Both the position numbers and the translations under genes were made by a program. DNA of 64,000 nt from Herpetomonas samuelpessoai. Taxonomy: Eukaryota; Euglenozoa; Kinetoplastea; Trypanosomatida; Trypanosomatidae. Location: positions 1 to 64,000 of the forward strand of contig JASAOC010002060.1 in the NCBI GenBank assembly GCA_030849835.1. The letters are read 5' to 3'. The notes under the pieces were generated by a model. The model did no database searches. It was given only the letters and a program-made list of their open reading frames with translations, and had not been told where the DNA came from. This document shows, one piece after another, positions 30,101 through 38,070 of the stretch. Positions within the stretch are counted from its first letter, which is position 1. Each line of letters begins with the position of its first letter.

Positions 30101-30644
30101 TTTACGCGCCAAGCGAGGGATTCTCACCCCTCTCAACGACCTCATCGCCTCCTCCGCGACATCGACGGGGGTGGCAGCCTCATCGACGGCAGCCGTGACG
30201 GCTTCGCCTGCCTTGGCGGCTCTCGCGCACTCCATGAGCCCATCGGTCATGGCCTCCCTCGCCTTGGAGGCGAAGCGTTGGTTCACGCTCTGGCGCATGC
30301 GTGAGCTCTACATGGAGCAGCAGCTACTGCGCGAAGAGATGGACACCTTTGTGAATCGCCAGCCCTTTGATCCGCTGCACGGTGGCGAGGAGGACGAGGA
30401 CGAAGAGGCAGAAGACGGACCAGAAGACAGTGAGGAGCATGCAGCCGCTGGGTCTGAGAAGAGCAACCGTGCGGAGGATTCCAGTGGCGGCGACAGTGCG
30501 TCAGACGAGGAGGACGAAGAAGATGGGGATGGCAGTAGCGACAATGACAGCCGTGATGACGATGCTGGCAGCGAAAGTGGTAGCGATGGCAGCACCAACG
30601 GCGACGATGACGGTGAGGACAATTCTGATCCTGACGAGAACTAA
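24150..30644 (+). CDS. Very large protein resembling THO complex subunit 2 (Tho2/THOC2)
   Basis: A 2164-residue protein with no obvious catalytic domain. Several segments occur in the same order as in Tho2/THOC2: VDYYRCLLRQVLYAEPLFVL and VGYENSFLPLH near 1100-1130 (family: NP..vf..il.qi..YdN); LVRQLSCFTAAHLGFDEDAY near 1505 (family FWQLxxYD.xxPxxxY); a Glu/Lys coiled coil near 1598-1650 (EEERQAEQQEKLREERKRL); AMDYLLPRALLSLSDTIFVE near 1693 (family fPRCxxSxxDAxYCxxF); HLHRNCFLVLERLDKSVF near 1930; and NYASALAVLKPMRENL near 1970 (family hIRNxxxVLxKI). THO couples transcription to mRNA export as part of TREX. Ala-rich linkers inflate the length beyond the roughly 1600 residues usual for the family, and the last 90 residues are strongly acidic. 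The gene is certain; the Tho2 assignment rests on my reading of motif order and needs a profile search. Confidence 0.62.
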   Translation: MSTAVSAKEWHGRFTEAIHPAIWRLLQHDSDENKSALVEVVAASLRSLIASPSPASSSTNAAVLDALPAVTEHLFAPIWEEELREMLETSVQAKPSDSGSAACDQPPVAAKARQVEQLFTAIWGEVLVFLQLVPLSVHARAAQNGNEESEDVDKHLPSGVKSAMLAITEGIFTLGREAAAATSAGEEDASLFSTALQQLWYAAAFLFLQQLSARNAHTIAAWKQFSVTCAEELKRDVTRGPTAARALAAWAATLTTTTTTTGAPNSDSPLSPVLLKETVERTRFRRAALLFKSFTPHMVSQAPGTTFLLVHTLDGFRSAWRTLLETEVLAKQAGKLTAAAREYFGGCGAARSGSKEGPAADFPATAMTMTPQSPLLGKMTPAEKQLAELVAEYADRLLVILGKGNVHGFLLATAIGSVVAARLVIPHPTRAPAASPRAAPATSTASSATSAPTPPPTRVLGRGMTGRAVGGALPTAATFAAPPTMTAAGLPALAASTAAASLPPMPAHPTADAVELKGVTATGTTAPDKGWLPPWSPSAAPLTASDVEWCLLEFAPLGLLMRRLSIYPYLQPHLFHFATQLKLGLGDAQYTEARERFTVACLLSGLVDPAVATAMFHFAAHPDHATTQTDFTGEAVSPGVAAGVLSGDAAAAANYHRAPGAALAAFTAAMNRYAAAADSEIVFDASATAGGAAAGAAVGGLGLLDSASGGRMGRRKRGARSGAAAANAEDAALMAQREEESRSRVPVPQNGELHGARFCVMVYPEVLPTWEQFLSAATGSAVVGASGAAATGSPVLTAPSRMVGELVSAHYFTQAARVVGYYLREAKVNVFLTPRAALSSSSTANANTARSTFNLQGQLAEVAKVGFTTTATAPLANKEFVRRSYNWLASLLPVLRLAGSYMASQEFVVRLLDCLTHMCRVALLEGKDGAVATVHGARRCLTLAELLLVLVVMPCLRVMNASPLVYNRLELLFACFERGHDDAQVRYGVNEVEYLHYSAWVRYLLPNSQLAQQQQQQQALSSNPGDLASEEHAGEASEVGWTADIDAGSPFDLSREDARQLFSASAFMSPSQYPHDRVRCKENEALFNQSLKRMNAHNVDYYRCLLRQVLYAEPLFVLDKLLTQAVGYENSFLPLHTRLLQGLPSPILALLLHHGLATLRRFAREEKITDGGASTNRVSLVATFLATVWRQNVVAFGATEENASEDTGAGQGMAGCGIMLLRAAETALRSDARQDMVLGVELLKALVFQLAHRKLEHEEQFSDAQQKALVTPTHATRFFGRGSMESFRMARWSPWLTPADIAAGTAALEKALLAPCRLPVKNLPCHINSSSSISGEDEQAAALGGAGKNSECHDGDGDGDDDVPAVILDTLNIGQCLLLHLCRLHARVYRLQADLDGPMDLVLLTSAKDFNSLNDLIFILTEMLPQGPPEALLANISMAHMALALSGHFRVAAYSANIASEQKRSAAFRGVMPPPPPSAELLQTPEERPWRWLARMLEGGLSYALVRQLSCFTAAHLGFDEDAYEAALAEWKACKAKADPRDAIKQAPANGTTNTNNTSNGHLGTTLGTGEKRGRDEGGVNGDAVASAAAAASSPRRSPEEEERQAEQQEKLREERKRLLAATDVGTAVWLREQLRLMEEEKLVHRALVIEGEGARSVLFQRLMDEVLAPQETAAHKDAEADPRLSPEEVVTAFAMDYLLPRALLSLSDTIFVERLLTWLLRKTNPHKQKDEEGRARRAIAHRRVTDLMLTLVTGGVALFTGLSDGECKRLGHLLAHTLRSLDSTATMPPLPATLAAAVASIQRAKLAEAPSGMGAKSVAGVSGVRDDAGQPSHSAITQCSEAQFQAYLAPAHPSTLAALLSRAQPSSASKQTGSEETPSTTDAAGGTAAAATASSIEAPPLAYPLQLEAFLCRFFVQYLGNKADIPPHLHRNCFLVLERLDKSVFPACLCSTELLLRVVALHASKDNRNYASALAVLKPMRENLRAKRGILTPLNDLIASSATSTGVAASSTAAVTASPALAALAHSMSPSVMASLALEAKRWFTLWRMRELYMEQQLLREEMDTFVNRQPFDPLHGGEEDEDEEAEDGPEDSEEHAAAGSEKSNRAEDSSGGDSASDEEDEEDGDGSSDNDSRDDDAGSESGSDGSTNGDDDGEDNSDPDEN

Positions 30645-31318
30645 AAAAAAAAAAAAATCAAGTGTTGCATCGTTTGGTGGATGGGATAGAGATAAAGACG
30701 TAATGGTTTGCACTCCAAAGGGAAAAAGGGGGAACAAAAACTCTTACGGAGGAAAATTAAAGTCCAGCAGGCGGCGCATGCACAGTGGCGACGCTGACGG
30801 AATCATCGTGGCTGCTTGCAACCATCCTTTCACTCTCCTACTCTCTTATCGTCTCTTTCACGTTTGCGCGTGGACAAGGGCATTTCATGAATGCAAAACT
30901 TTCTTTTCTTTGTTGGCGCATGGATATTAAGAACAAGTTGCTAAATGAAAAAAAAAAAAAAATGTGTTGCGCGCAGGACACGGAGAGGTGATGCAGCTGT
31001 CCCCAGAGGAAGAGGGCAGCAACACAGAGGTAAAAAAAAAAAAACAGTAGAGCATCGCGTGAATCGATGGTGAAAAGCGTGTCGGCTCGATGACAAGACA
31101 AAAAGGAAGCGACACGTAGAGTACGTGCATGCTCGCCAGCGGCGTTACTGGGTTATCTCTTTCCTTCTTCCTCTCTTATTCTCTCTCACTCGTGCTCATC
31201 CCTCAGCAAGTGAAAAAGAAAAAAAAACTGCCTTGGGTCCTTCCCTTCCACACGAACACCCATACACACGTCCGCATACCTCTTCGAATCCCATTTTTGA
31301 TAAAGAGAAACGATAAAC
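30645..31318 (+). other. Intergenic region with A-rich homopolymers
   Basis: The stop codon of the large gene lies inside an A run (30643-30657). Further A13 and A12 runs occur near 30949 and 31035. The 3' end of the interval is C/T-rich and contains the acceptor of the cyclophilin-like gene. No gene is seen. Confidence 0.6.
31153..31206 (+). promoter_or_regulatory. Candidate spliced-leader acceptor for the cyclophilin-like gene
   Basis: About 50 bases of nearly pure C/T end in CCTCAG, with the AG at 31205-31206, 113 bases before the ATG at 31319. Strong pyrimidine tract. Confidence 0.6.
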
Positions 31319-32731
31319 ATGCAGGCGGGGCTCACGTTTCAGTTTCCCCACAACCAAAAACAAGTCGCCGTGCGCATCTTTGTACCGCAGCCCGAATGCC
31401 GTCCCTGCACCGTTGCCAACTTCGCCTATATGTGCACCGGCGAGCTGCCACCCGCAGACATGCTCTCTGCCCTTCGCATCCCGCGTACTCGCCTTGCCTT
31501 CCAGACCTCGGCGGAAGCGCATGCAGCGGGGCTCAAGTCCTTTGCTGAGACGGCGGTGGTGCGGGTGGAGAAGCACGTCATGATGGAAATCGGCGCCAGT
31601 ACCTCCAAGAGTATCTTTGGAGGCTTTATCCCAGACGAACGGCTCTCGGACCCTGCGGTGGCAACGGGTCCTACCAACACTGGGGCAACCTCTTCGGGCC
31701 TCGCCAGCATTGCGGCCACACTGCCTCTTCTCAAAGCCGGCACGGTGCTGTGCGGTAACGTTGGCATGCCAGACAGCCACGCGAGTCGCTACTACATTCT
31801 CTTGTCTGACATCAAGGAAACGGAACGGGACAATTACGCATGCTACGCACCGCTGGGGATGGTGACGCACGGCCTGGAGCAGCTCGTGGCGTCGGCCAAC
31901 ACCACTCCTGTGCAGCCGCGCTCGCTGGAGCCTCTCAAGAAGGTGGCGCTGACCGCCCTGCAACTCGACTTTAGCTACCAGCATTTGCTCGCCGCCGGCA
32001 CACACTCTCTTCTTTCGCCGAACCCCCTCGCTGGCCGTAGCGCACGCGCAGGGGATGTGGAGCGCATCAGCGGCCGCGTTCGTCGTCGCGATGAGGATAG
32101 TGAAGAAGAGGAAGAGGCCCGCGCGCAGCGTGAGGGACTGGATTCGAGTCCGACCGATGCCACGGTGACGGGTTTCTTTCATTTCGATGCGAAGTTCCCC
32201 TCAGCAGGGGCGAGCGGAAAGAAAGGCACGGGGCAGGGCCCTGCCGCCAAGCGCCTGCGCACCGAGTCCGCCATTGTCGCCTTTGACGAGTACGGCGAGC
32301 CCATTCTCCGCAACACCGCCATCCCCGACGATGAGCTGAACGACGACGCGGACGATCATGACGGCACCACCACAAGTGAAGAAAAGAAGCCGCGCGGTTT
32401 CAACTACTTCAATGCGCAGGAAGTCGCATTCCTGAATGATATTGAGACCATCAAGGAGAAGCAGCAGGTGCGTACGTACCACAAGATGAACCGTATCGCC
32501 AAGCGCGCGCACGCCACCTCAAAGGCGGGCGGCGGTGGTGGCTACGGCACGCAAAGTGCGCGCAAGATTCGCGAACGGGCGATGCAGCTGCAGGAGTCGC
32601 GCTCGACGAGCAGCCGGCGCAAGAAGGGACTGTCGGGCAGCGGAAGTGGTGCATCCGGAAAGGGGAAAAGCTCTGGTGGTGGTGGGTCGGCTGCTGCCAG
32701 TGGACGTCGTGAGGTGCGGAAGCGCTACTGA
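31319..32731 (+). CDS. Divergent cyclophilin-like protein
   Basis: A 470-residue protein whose first 200 residues follow a cyclophilin pattern in weakened form: VRIFVPQPECRPCTVANFAY with MCTGE at about 38-43 (family F.d..P.T..NFr.lCtGE), GGFIPDERL near 101, AGTVLCGNVGMPDSHASRYY at about 140-160 (family pGtLsMAN.gp.t.gSqFfI), and YAPLGMVTHGLEQL near 180 (family hvvFGkV..G...v). The FHR.IP..m.QGG block with the catalytic Arg is not recognisable, so isomerase activity is doubtful. The C-terminal half is charged and includes a folded-looking RGFNYFNAQEVAFLNDIETI segment near 358, then Lys/Arg/Ser-rich sequence ending GRREVRKRY. A nuclear role is plausible but not shown. Start is the first ATG after a strong acceptor. 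Confidence 0.65.
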   Translation: MQAGLTFQFPHNQKQVAVRIFVPQPECRPCTVANFAYMCTGELPPADMLSALRIPRTRLAFQTSAEAHAAGLKSFAETAVVRVEKHVMMEIGASTSKSIFGGFIPDERLSDPAVATGPTNTGATSSGLASIAATLPLLKAGTVLCGNVGMPDSHASRYYILLSDIKETERDNYACYAPLGMVTHGLEQLVASANTTPVQPRSLEPLKKVALTALQLDFSYQHLLAAGTHSLLSPNPLAGRSARAGDVERISGRVRRRDEDSEEEEEARAQREGLDSSPTDATVTGFFHFDAKFPSAGASGKKGTGQGPAAKRLRTESAIVAFDEYGEPILRNTAIPDDELNDDADDHDGTTTSEEKKPRGFNYFNAQEVAFLNDIETIKEKQQVRTYHKMNRIAKRAHATSKAGGGGGYGTQSARKIRERAMQLQESRSTSSRRKKGLSGSGSGASGKGKSSGGGGSAAASGRREVRKRY

Positions 32732-33318
32732 GTCTGTTTGTTTGTTTGTTGCGTCGCCGCTTCTACCGGTTGTGGATGCTGTCCCGTAAATAATTCGTGT
32801 AACTATCACCGTCATTAATACAAAAAAAAAAAAATATATAAGTGCCTCTCCTGAATAAGAAAGACACCATACGAAACGATTCATCTTACTTTGCGGCGAC
32901 ATCTCTTGCAATGGCGAAATCAAGTGCCCGAAACAAAAACCGAGTCTCTCGGTGTCATTGAAAAAAGAAAATAAAAAAAGGTGCGGCTCCGTTTTATACG
33001 AAGTGCAGTAAATTTATTTCGCCCTCGGTTCACCCACTGGTCGCGTTTCTCACCCTCCTTTCTTGTGTACGCCGTACTTTCGACGCCTTCCGCTCTTTCA
33101 AATGAAGAGTAGGAAAGCAACAATACACGACAGCGTCCTTGAGTTGAATTTGTGTGCGGTTGCTGTCGTTTTACGTTATTAGCTGCGATAAACCGTTTCC
33201 TCTTTTTTCCGGGGTCACTTTGTTGATCCGAGAGCATTTGCCCACACACACACACACGAGAGCAGAACAAGGACACTGAGGCCAGCTTTAGAAAGAAAAA
33301 AAAAAGAAGACGCTTCTG
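32732..33318 (+). other. Intergenic region
   Basis: Contains a TTTG repeat just after the stop (about 32735-32750), an A12 run near 32822, and a short (CA)n near 33245. A possible acceptor AG sits at 33181-33182 after a T-rich stretch. The leader before the next ATG is A-rich. No gene is seen. Confidence 0.55.
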
Positions 33319-35781
33319 ATGCGGCGTGGCACTGCCTACTTCGTTGCAACAGCAACAACCGTTAGCGCCTCCCTTGCGAGCTCTCATGCTGTTCAGAAGA
33401 CGAGTTGCTCCTCCACCACACCTGCGTCAGAGCCGCCCAAGCACGCGGACCTTGCCGAAGTCGAGCGAGCAGGTCCTGGGGCACCCTCATTTTTTTCCTC
33501 TGGCTTGTCTGCCGCACCCCCGCCACGGCTTCGTCTCGTCGTTGTGCGCCCCGACCTTGTCGACGACTGGCTCCCAGAGCTCAATGACGCCAACGTGCAG
33601 ACGGTCGAGTGTCGCAGCACCGAGCTGTACTGGTGGCGCTGCAGTCGGTGCCACACGTCGTACCAGGCGAGCGTGCGGGCACGGGTGGCGATGGGCGCCG
33701 CCTGCTGCCCGCACTGCCGTGGTCACGGCACCACCAGCGCCACTCCACCACCGCAGGCGAGTGGCAACCTCGATGAGAATAAGGATCATGATACGGAGGG
33801 CAGCTCAATGCCACTTAGCGAGACGCCAGACGTCGTCCGGGGATCGTTGGCGGAAACACACCCCAGTCTTGCCGCCTGTTGGGACACCGAGCGCAACGGG
33901 CTGCTTCGGCCCACCGAGGTCACGGCGGACAGTACCGTGAGTGTCTGGTGGCGGCCCATATCCTCTGTCAATCACACTGCCATAACGCCGCCTCGCACGG
34001 CGCGCAGCTTTCGACGCGCCGTGTTTGCCTTTGTGTCCGATCCCGCGAGCGTGGATGAGAAGCTCGCGGCAGAAGCGCGGCTTGAAGAGGATTTGCTTTC
34101 CAAGATTCACGACGCCGCACGGGTCGAGGAGGCCGGCCGCCACGCGACGAGCCTCCCTGCATCTGTATTTTCCTACAGCGACGCGACGATCGCGAAACGT
34201 CTCTTCAACACATCTCCTCCGGCCTTCGCCAAGACAGAGCCGCAGCCCTCACAGACCGCGCCGGAAGCCACAACAACGTTGGCGAGCGGAGCATCCTTGC
34301 GAGGGAACGACCGCACACGTGCGGTGGAGCTGTGGAGGCAACGGGCAGAGCGCTTGCTCGCGCAACAGCAGCAAGAAGAGAGACAAGATACGCAGAGAAA
34401 CGCGGACGGAGAGGCACACGTTGCCGCCACCCGTCAACACGCGAGCGCCCCTCGCGTTCGGCGTTACTTTCACTTTAGCAGCGCCAACGTGAACCCTGTG
34501 GCGGCTGCGGCCATCACACGAGATGAAATGCTGCGCGGCTACATGGATTTCATTCGCACACGCCAGCTGACCAGGCACCCCACCAGCTCCAACGCCGACG
34601 CCGGTGCCCAGGACACCAACGGTGAAGCTTCCGTTGCGGATCTTGACAAGTTCCTCACCGCCCCGCACGGCGGGGTCGCATTGAACCCACACGCGTGGCT
34701 CTCACACGTGACGCTCACCGCCGAGGACGTCAAGCCCACCGTCATCGCAGCGCCATCCGATCAGGCAGTGCTTTCCTTTGCCGCGACATCCTCGCTTGGG
34801 ACGCGTTCCTCTCGGCAGACCGCCGGAAGCCGTCTGCCGGCGCCGCATCGCAAATCCATGCCGCCACTGCCTCCTTCCTCCGCCCGAGACCCAGAACAGG
34901 AAGGGTCTCGCCGCGGCACCCACGGAAACAACGATGCAGCACACGGAGGGTACACATCAGCAGCCGCTGGGCAGAGTTCATCGCACAGACGTCCGGGTGC
35001 CGCACACCACAGCGGAGGTGAAAAAGAAGGGGCGGCGCGTCGCGACGCCGCATCTTCAGTGACAACGCCCATGACGCGGAACTATCCCCGCCGCCCGCCA
35101 CGCATGCCTCCCGCGCGCGAGGACAATGTCGTGGAAGCCACTCCACCCGCAGAGGGACTTTCTCCGTCTGCTGCCTCCTCCAGCCCTGTCCATGCCCCTC
35201 ACATAAGCGCCGCAGGCAGCAACAGCGGCCCGTTCAACAAACGCCCCTTGCTTTGGGCGGCAGAGGCACCTCTGGACCTTGAAGTCAGCATCCGCTCCGA
35301 AGCTCTTGAAGCGAGTGCGGACGCCTCCAATCACTCCACGGAAGCTGCGGCGGCGGCTGGCAGCCCTGTACGGCGCTCGTTGCTGTCCGACGCTGTTGCC
35401 GCCCTTGGCCACGCAGCCGTGGTGTCCGAGGAGGAGAAGCACGCGCTTCAGTACGCGCGTGAACGGCCCGAGCGCGCGGACAAGACTGGTAGCGGCGGCG
35501 CTCCTTCCCCGCGGCGCACAGGGCAACGGCCACGGCGGTTTCGCCTTCAGTTTCCTGCAAGTGCTGACTCCACAGACGATGCGGCGGCCGCACACGCGGC
35601 ATCTTCGTCCCTTTCCGTGACGGACGCAAGCACCGGAACGCACACGTCTGTGGGGGCCGATGGTCGCTCAGCGGCAGAGGCAGCGCCGTCACCTGCGTTT
35701 GAGGCTCCACGCGCACCACGCAAGGTTGCCCGTCCGCGCCGCGCCAGCACGCCCACCAAGACGTCAGCAGCCAGCGTCTAG
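33319..35781 (+). CDS. Probable mitochondrial zinc-ribbon (treble-clef, DUF4379-type) protein
   Basis: An 820-residue protein. The N-terminus (MRRGTAYFVATATTVSAS) is basic and hydroxylated without acids, like a mitochondrial presequence. Two copies of a zinc-ribbon module are visible: a first with WWRCSRCHTSYQASV near 106 and CCPHCRG near 130; a second, partial, with HPSLAACWDTERNGLLRPTE near 182 and VSVWWRP near 208. The pattern of H.p.la..WD..kN....p..v....s..vWW.C..gH.w..sv..R....gCP.C is that of the DUF4379 zinc-ribbon family, for which no biochemical role is established. A helix-rich segment (about 225-280) follows, then roughly 500 residues of Ala/Ser/Pro-rich low-complexity sequence ending in basic repeats (RRASTPTK). 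It could be a structural or RNA-binding protein of the mitochondrion; that is inference only. Confidence 0.7.
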   Translation: MRRGTAYFVATATTVSASLASSHAVQKTSCSSTTPASEPPKHADLAEVERAGPGAPSFFSSGLSAAPPPRLRLVVVRPDLVDDWLPELNDANVQTVECRSTELYWWRCSRCHTSYQASVRARVAMGAACCPHCRGHGTTSATPPPQASGNLDENKDHDTEGSSMPLSETPDVVRGSLAETHPSLAACWDTERNGLLRPTEVTADSTVSVWWRPISSVNHTAITPPRTARSFRRAVFAFVSDPASVDEKLAAEARLEEDLLSKIHDAARVEEAGRHATSLPASVFSYSDATIAKRLFNTSPPAFAKTEPQPSQTAPEATTTLASGASLRGNDRTRAVELWRQRAERLLAQQQQEERQDTQRNADGEAHVAATRQHASAPRVRRYFHFSSANVNPVAAAAITRDEMLRGYMDFIRTRQLTRHPTSSNADAGAQDTNGEASVADLDKFLTAPHGGVALNPHAWLSHVTLTAEDVKPTVIAAPSDQAVLSFAATSSLGTRSSRQTAGSRLPAPHRKSMPPLPPSSARDPEQEGSRRGTHGNNDAAHGGYTSAAAGQSSSHRRPGAAHHSGGEKEGAARRDAASSVTTPMTRNYPRRPPRMPPAREDNVVEATPPAEGLSPSAASSSPVHAPHISAAGSNSGPFNKRPLLWAAEAPLDLEVSIRSEALEASADASNHSTEAAAAAGSPVRRSLLSDAVAALGHAAVVSEEEKHALQYARERPERADKTGSGGAPSPRRTGQRPRRFRLQFPASADSTDDAAAAHAASSSLSVTDASTGTHTSVGADGRSAAEAAPSPAFEAPRAPRKVARPRRASTPTKTSAASV

Positions 35782-35833
35782 TGACGCTCCAAGTGGATGG
35801 AGAAAGCGGAAAAGAGAATCTGAGATAATGACA

Positions 35834-35869
35834 CAGAGAGAGACATAGAGAGATAGAGAGAGAGAGAGA
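35834..35869. repeat. (GA)n repeat
   Basis: An imperfect GA dinucleotide repeat shortly after the stop codon of the zinc-ribbon gene; it is a rare purine-rich patch on the + strand. Confidence 0.8.
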
Positions 35870-35978
35870 TCTCCGAATTTGGCGCATTGCTGTACGCATC
35901 GGTGACTTGGACACTTTTTTTCCCTTTCCTTTGTTCTACTCACGGGCAGACGGCTGGTGGGGTAATGCCTCTAGACGA

Positions 35979-36027
35979 GTGTGTGGATGTGTGCGTGTAT
36001 GTCTGTGTGTGTGTGCATGTGTGTCTT
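35979..36027. repeat. Imperfect (GT)n repeat
   Basis: GT-rich stretch interrupted by A and C, about 50 bases long, in the 3' flank of the zinc-ribbon gene. Confidence 0.8.
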
Positions 36028-38036
36028 GTCCCTTGTCATGTCCTTCTGATTTGAAGCAGAGAGGCGCGGCAAACGTCACGGGCCGTTTACAGAACATAAA
36101 CCAGAAGAAAAAAAATTGAGAAACGAAAAAACATGCGAACAGATGGAACTCAAGGAAGGACATACAGACGTCCCAGTACGTGTGTTTGCTACTTTGGCGG
36201 TGTCATATCATCGTTCTCCTCCGTCTTCCCAAAAGGGTGATAGAGGCAGACAGACTCACCCTCCCTCTCTCTCTCTCCTTCTTCCTCTTCTCGAATGGGA
36301 AAAGACACCCACACGCATGGCATGTTTGGGGTAGTGAGGAGTGTGTGACAGGACCCTCCTTGCGCATTCGCGACGGCAGCTGGGGGTCACATGGTCCTAT
36401 GAATAATGTTTGAAAAAAAGAAAAAAAAAAGGACGTTGTCATCTCTCTTGGTTCACTGCTCGCTCTCTTGCCCCTCCTCCCTGAAACATCTCATCGTCAA
36501 CCCATACACGCACGCACACACGCATCAAGAAAGGAAAGAAAAAAAATTCTTTATCAAAAAGAAAACCTAGCTCCAAAGGGGAACGGCACGTGCGTTTCCC
36601 TCGTATTACGCCTCCGATACACGAGATTGCCCCTCTCACACAACGGAATTTACTCCTCGTTGTTTCCTCTCCCTCCCCTCCCCCTCCCCTCTTTCTCATC
36701 TTCTCTCTACTTCGTTCTTTCTTGTTGTTGTTGCTTTTTTTTTTCTCTTCCTCTTCCGTCTTCCTTTCGGTTTCGTCGTTCTAGTGTCCCATCCCTTGGG
36801 CCCTCATCCCCGTCTCTTGCTCCTCTCTTCCCTCTATACGTGCGCACCGTCATACTTATAATATACATTGCAGCTACCTCCTTCTATTCTTCCTCCTCCT
36901 CATTGAGTGCGTTTGTTCCTCTCCCTCTCTCGTTCGGTGTGTGAGTGCGGTGGTGGCTATATATTTATTTTTAAGGAAGAGAAAAAGTAAACTCAAGCTC
37001 ACAGAAGCTGAATTGGTCAAGAAGATTTTTCCAGAAAGGAGAGGAAACACAAAGGCCGAAGAAAGATCGGGGAAGAGAAAGAACCAAGGCAGGTCCAACA
37101 AGAGAGAAAGCAGAGTGGTGGTATTCTAGCTACCTCCTCACTAGGTTGGAACGCAAGCAAACCCAACAACAACAACAAAAAAAGTATTGGGAACGAAGAA
37201 GCGAACAAAGAAACCCTTCTCGCTTGGTGTGTGTAGGATAAGCTTCCTTTTGCGGAGTGAAACAAAACGTTTCACAAAAAAGCGCTTCTTCTTCACACAA
37301 GAGTGGTTTCTTCTTTCGCTCTCGTTTTCTTTTCTGGTGTATCTCTTTGTGACGTTGTCTTTGCAGTCTTTCTCTCTCTCCCTCTCTCATCTTTCCCTCT
37401 TACGCCTTGTCTGCTACGCGCTCAGCTCCCTCCTTCCAGTCCTTATCGCTTTCTCTCTCTCTCTCTCTCTTTCTTTCTCTTTCCTCCTCTCGATCTCTCG
37501 CTCTCGCGCATTACGCTTTTTCTCAAAAAAATCCTTCATCAGCCCCCCGTTGTCGCCTCTTTTGTTGACTCAAAAGCTTCTTATCGCACAGCCTCCCCTT
37601 CTTTCTCGTCTTTGTAAATTTGTTGACCTCGCTTTTCTGTACATCACCCATTTTTTTTTTTATTATTTTCTTTTGCTGTTCCCTCCCACTTCCGGTGCTC
37701 ATCGTCAGCTTGCCCTTTCCGCTACTTTTCTTTACCCTCTTGTGTAAAGTTTAGCGTGTGCTTTCGCTGTGCTTCGTTTTTTTTTTCTTTCTTATTATTA
37801 ACGTTTGCTTCATCACTTCCATTCATCTCAACGTTGTTGTTGTTGTTGTTGCCGTTGTTTTTTCTCCCCCTCTTCAGTTCTTATACGCCCTCGTCTTGAA
37901 CGCATCACACGCGCTTCGTTTTGCTGTGTGCATTTTCTGTTGGTGTTGCTTTCTTTCTTCCCTCTCTTCTTTCCTGCGAGGAGGAATACGCCATCATCTT
38001 TTTGTTTTGCTTTTTTTTTTTTTGCCACCTCCGACC

Positions 38037-38037
<1 letters not shown>

Positions 38038-38068
<31 letters not shown>
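38038..38068. repeat. (TC)n repeat
   Basis: About fourteen TC units inside the long pyrimidine-rich interval before the AGC kinase gene. Confidence 0.85.
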
Positions 38069-38070
<2 letters not shown>

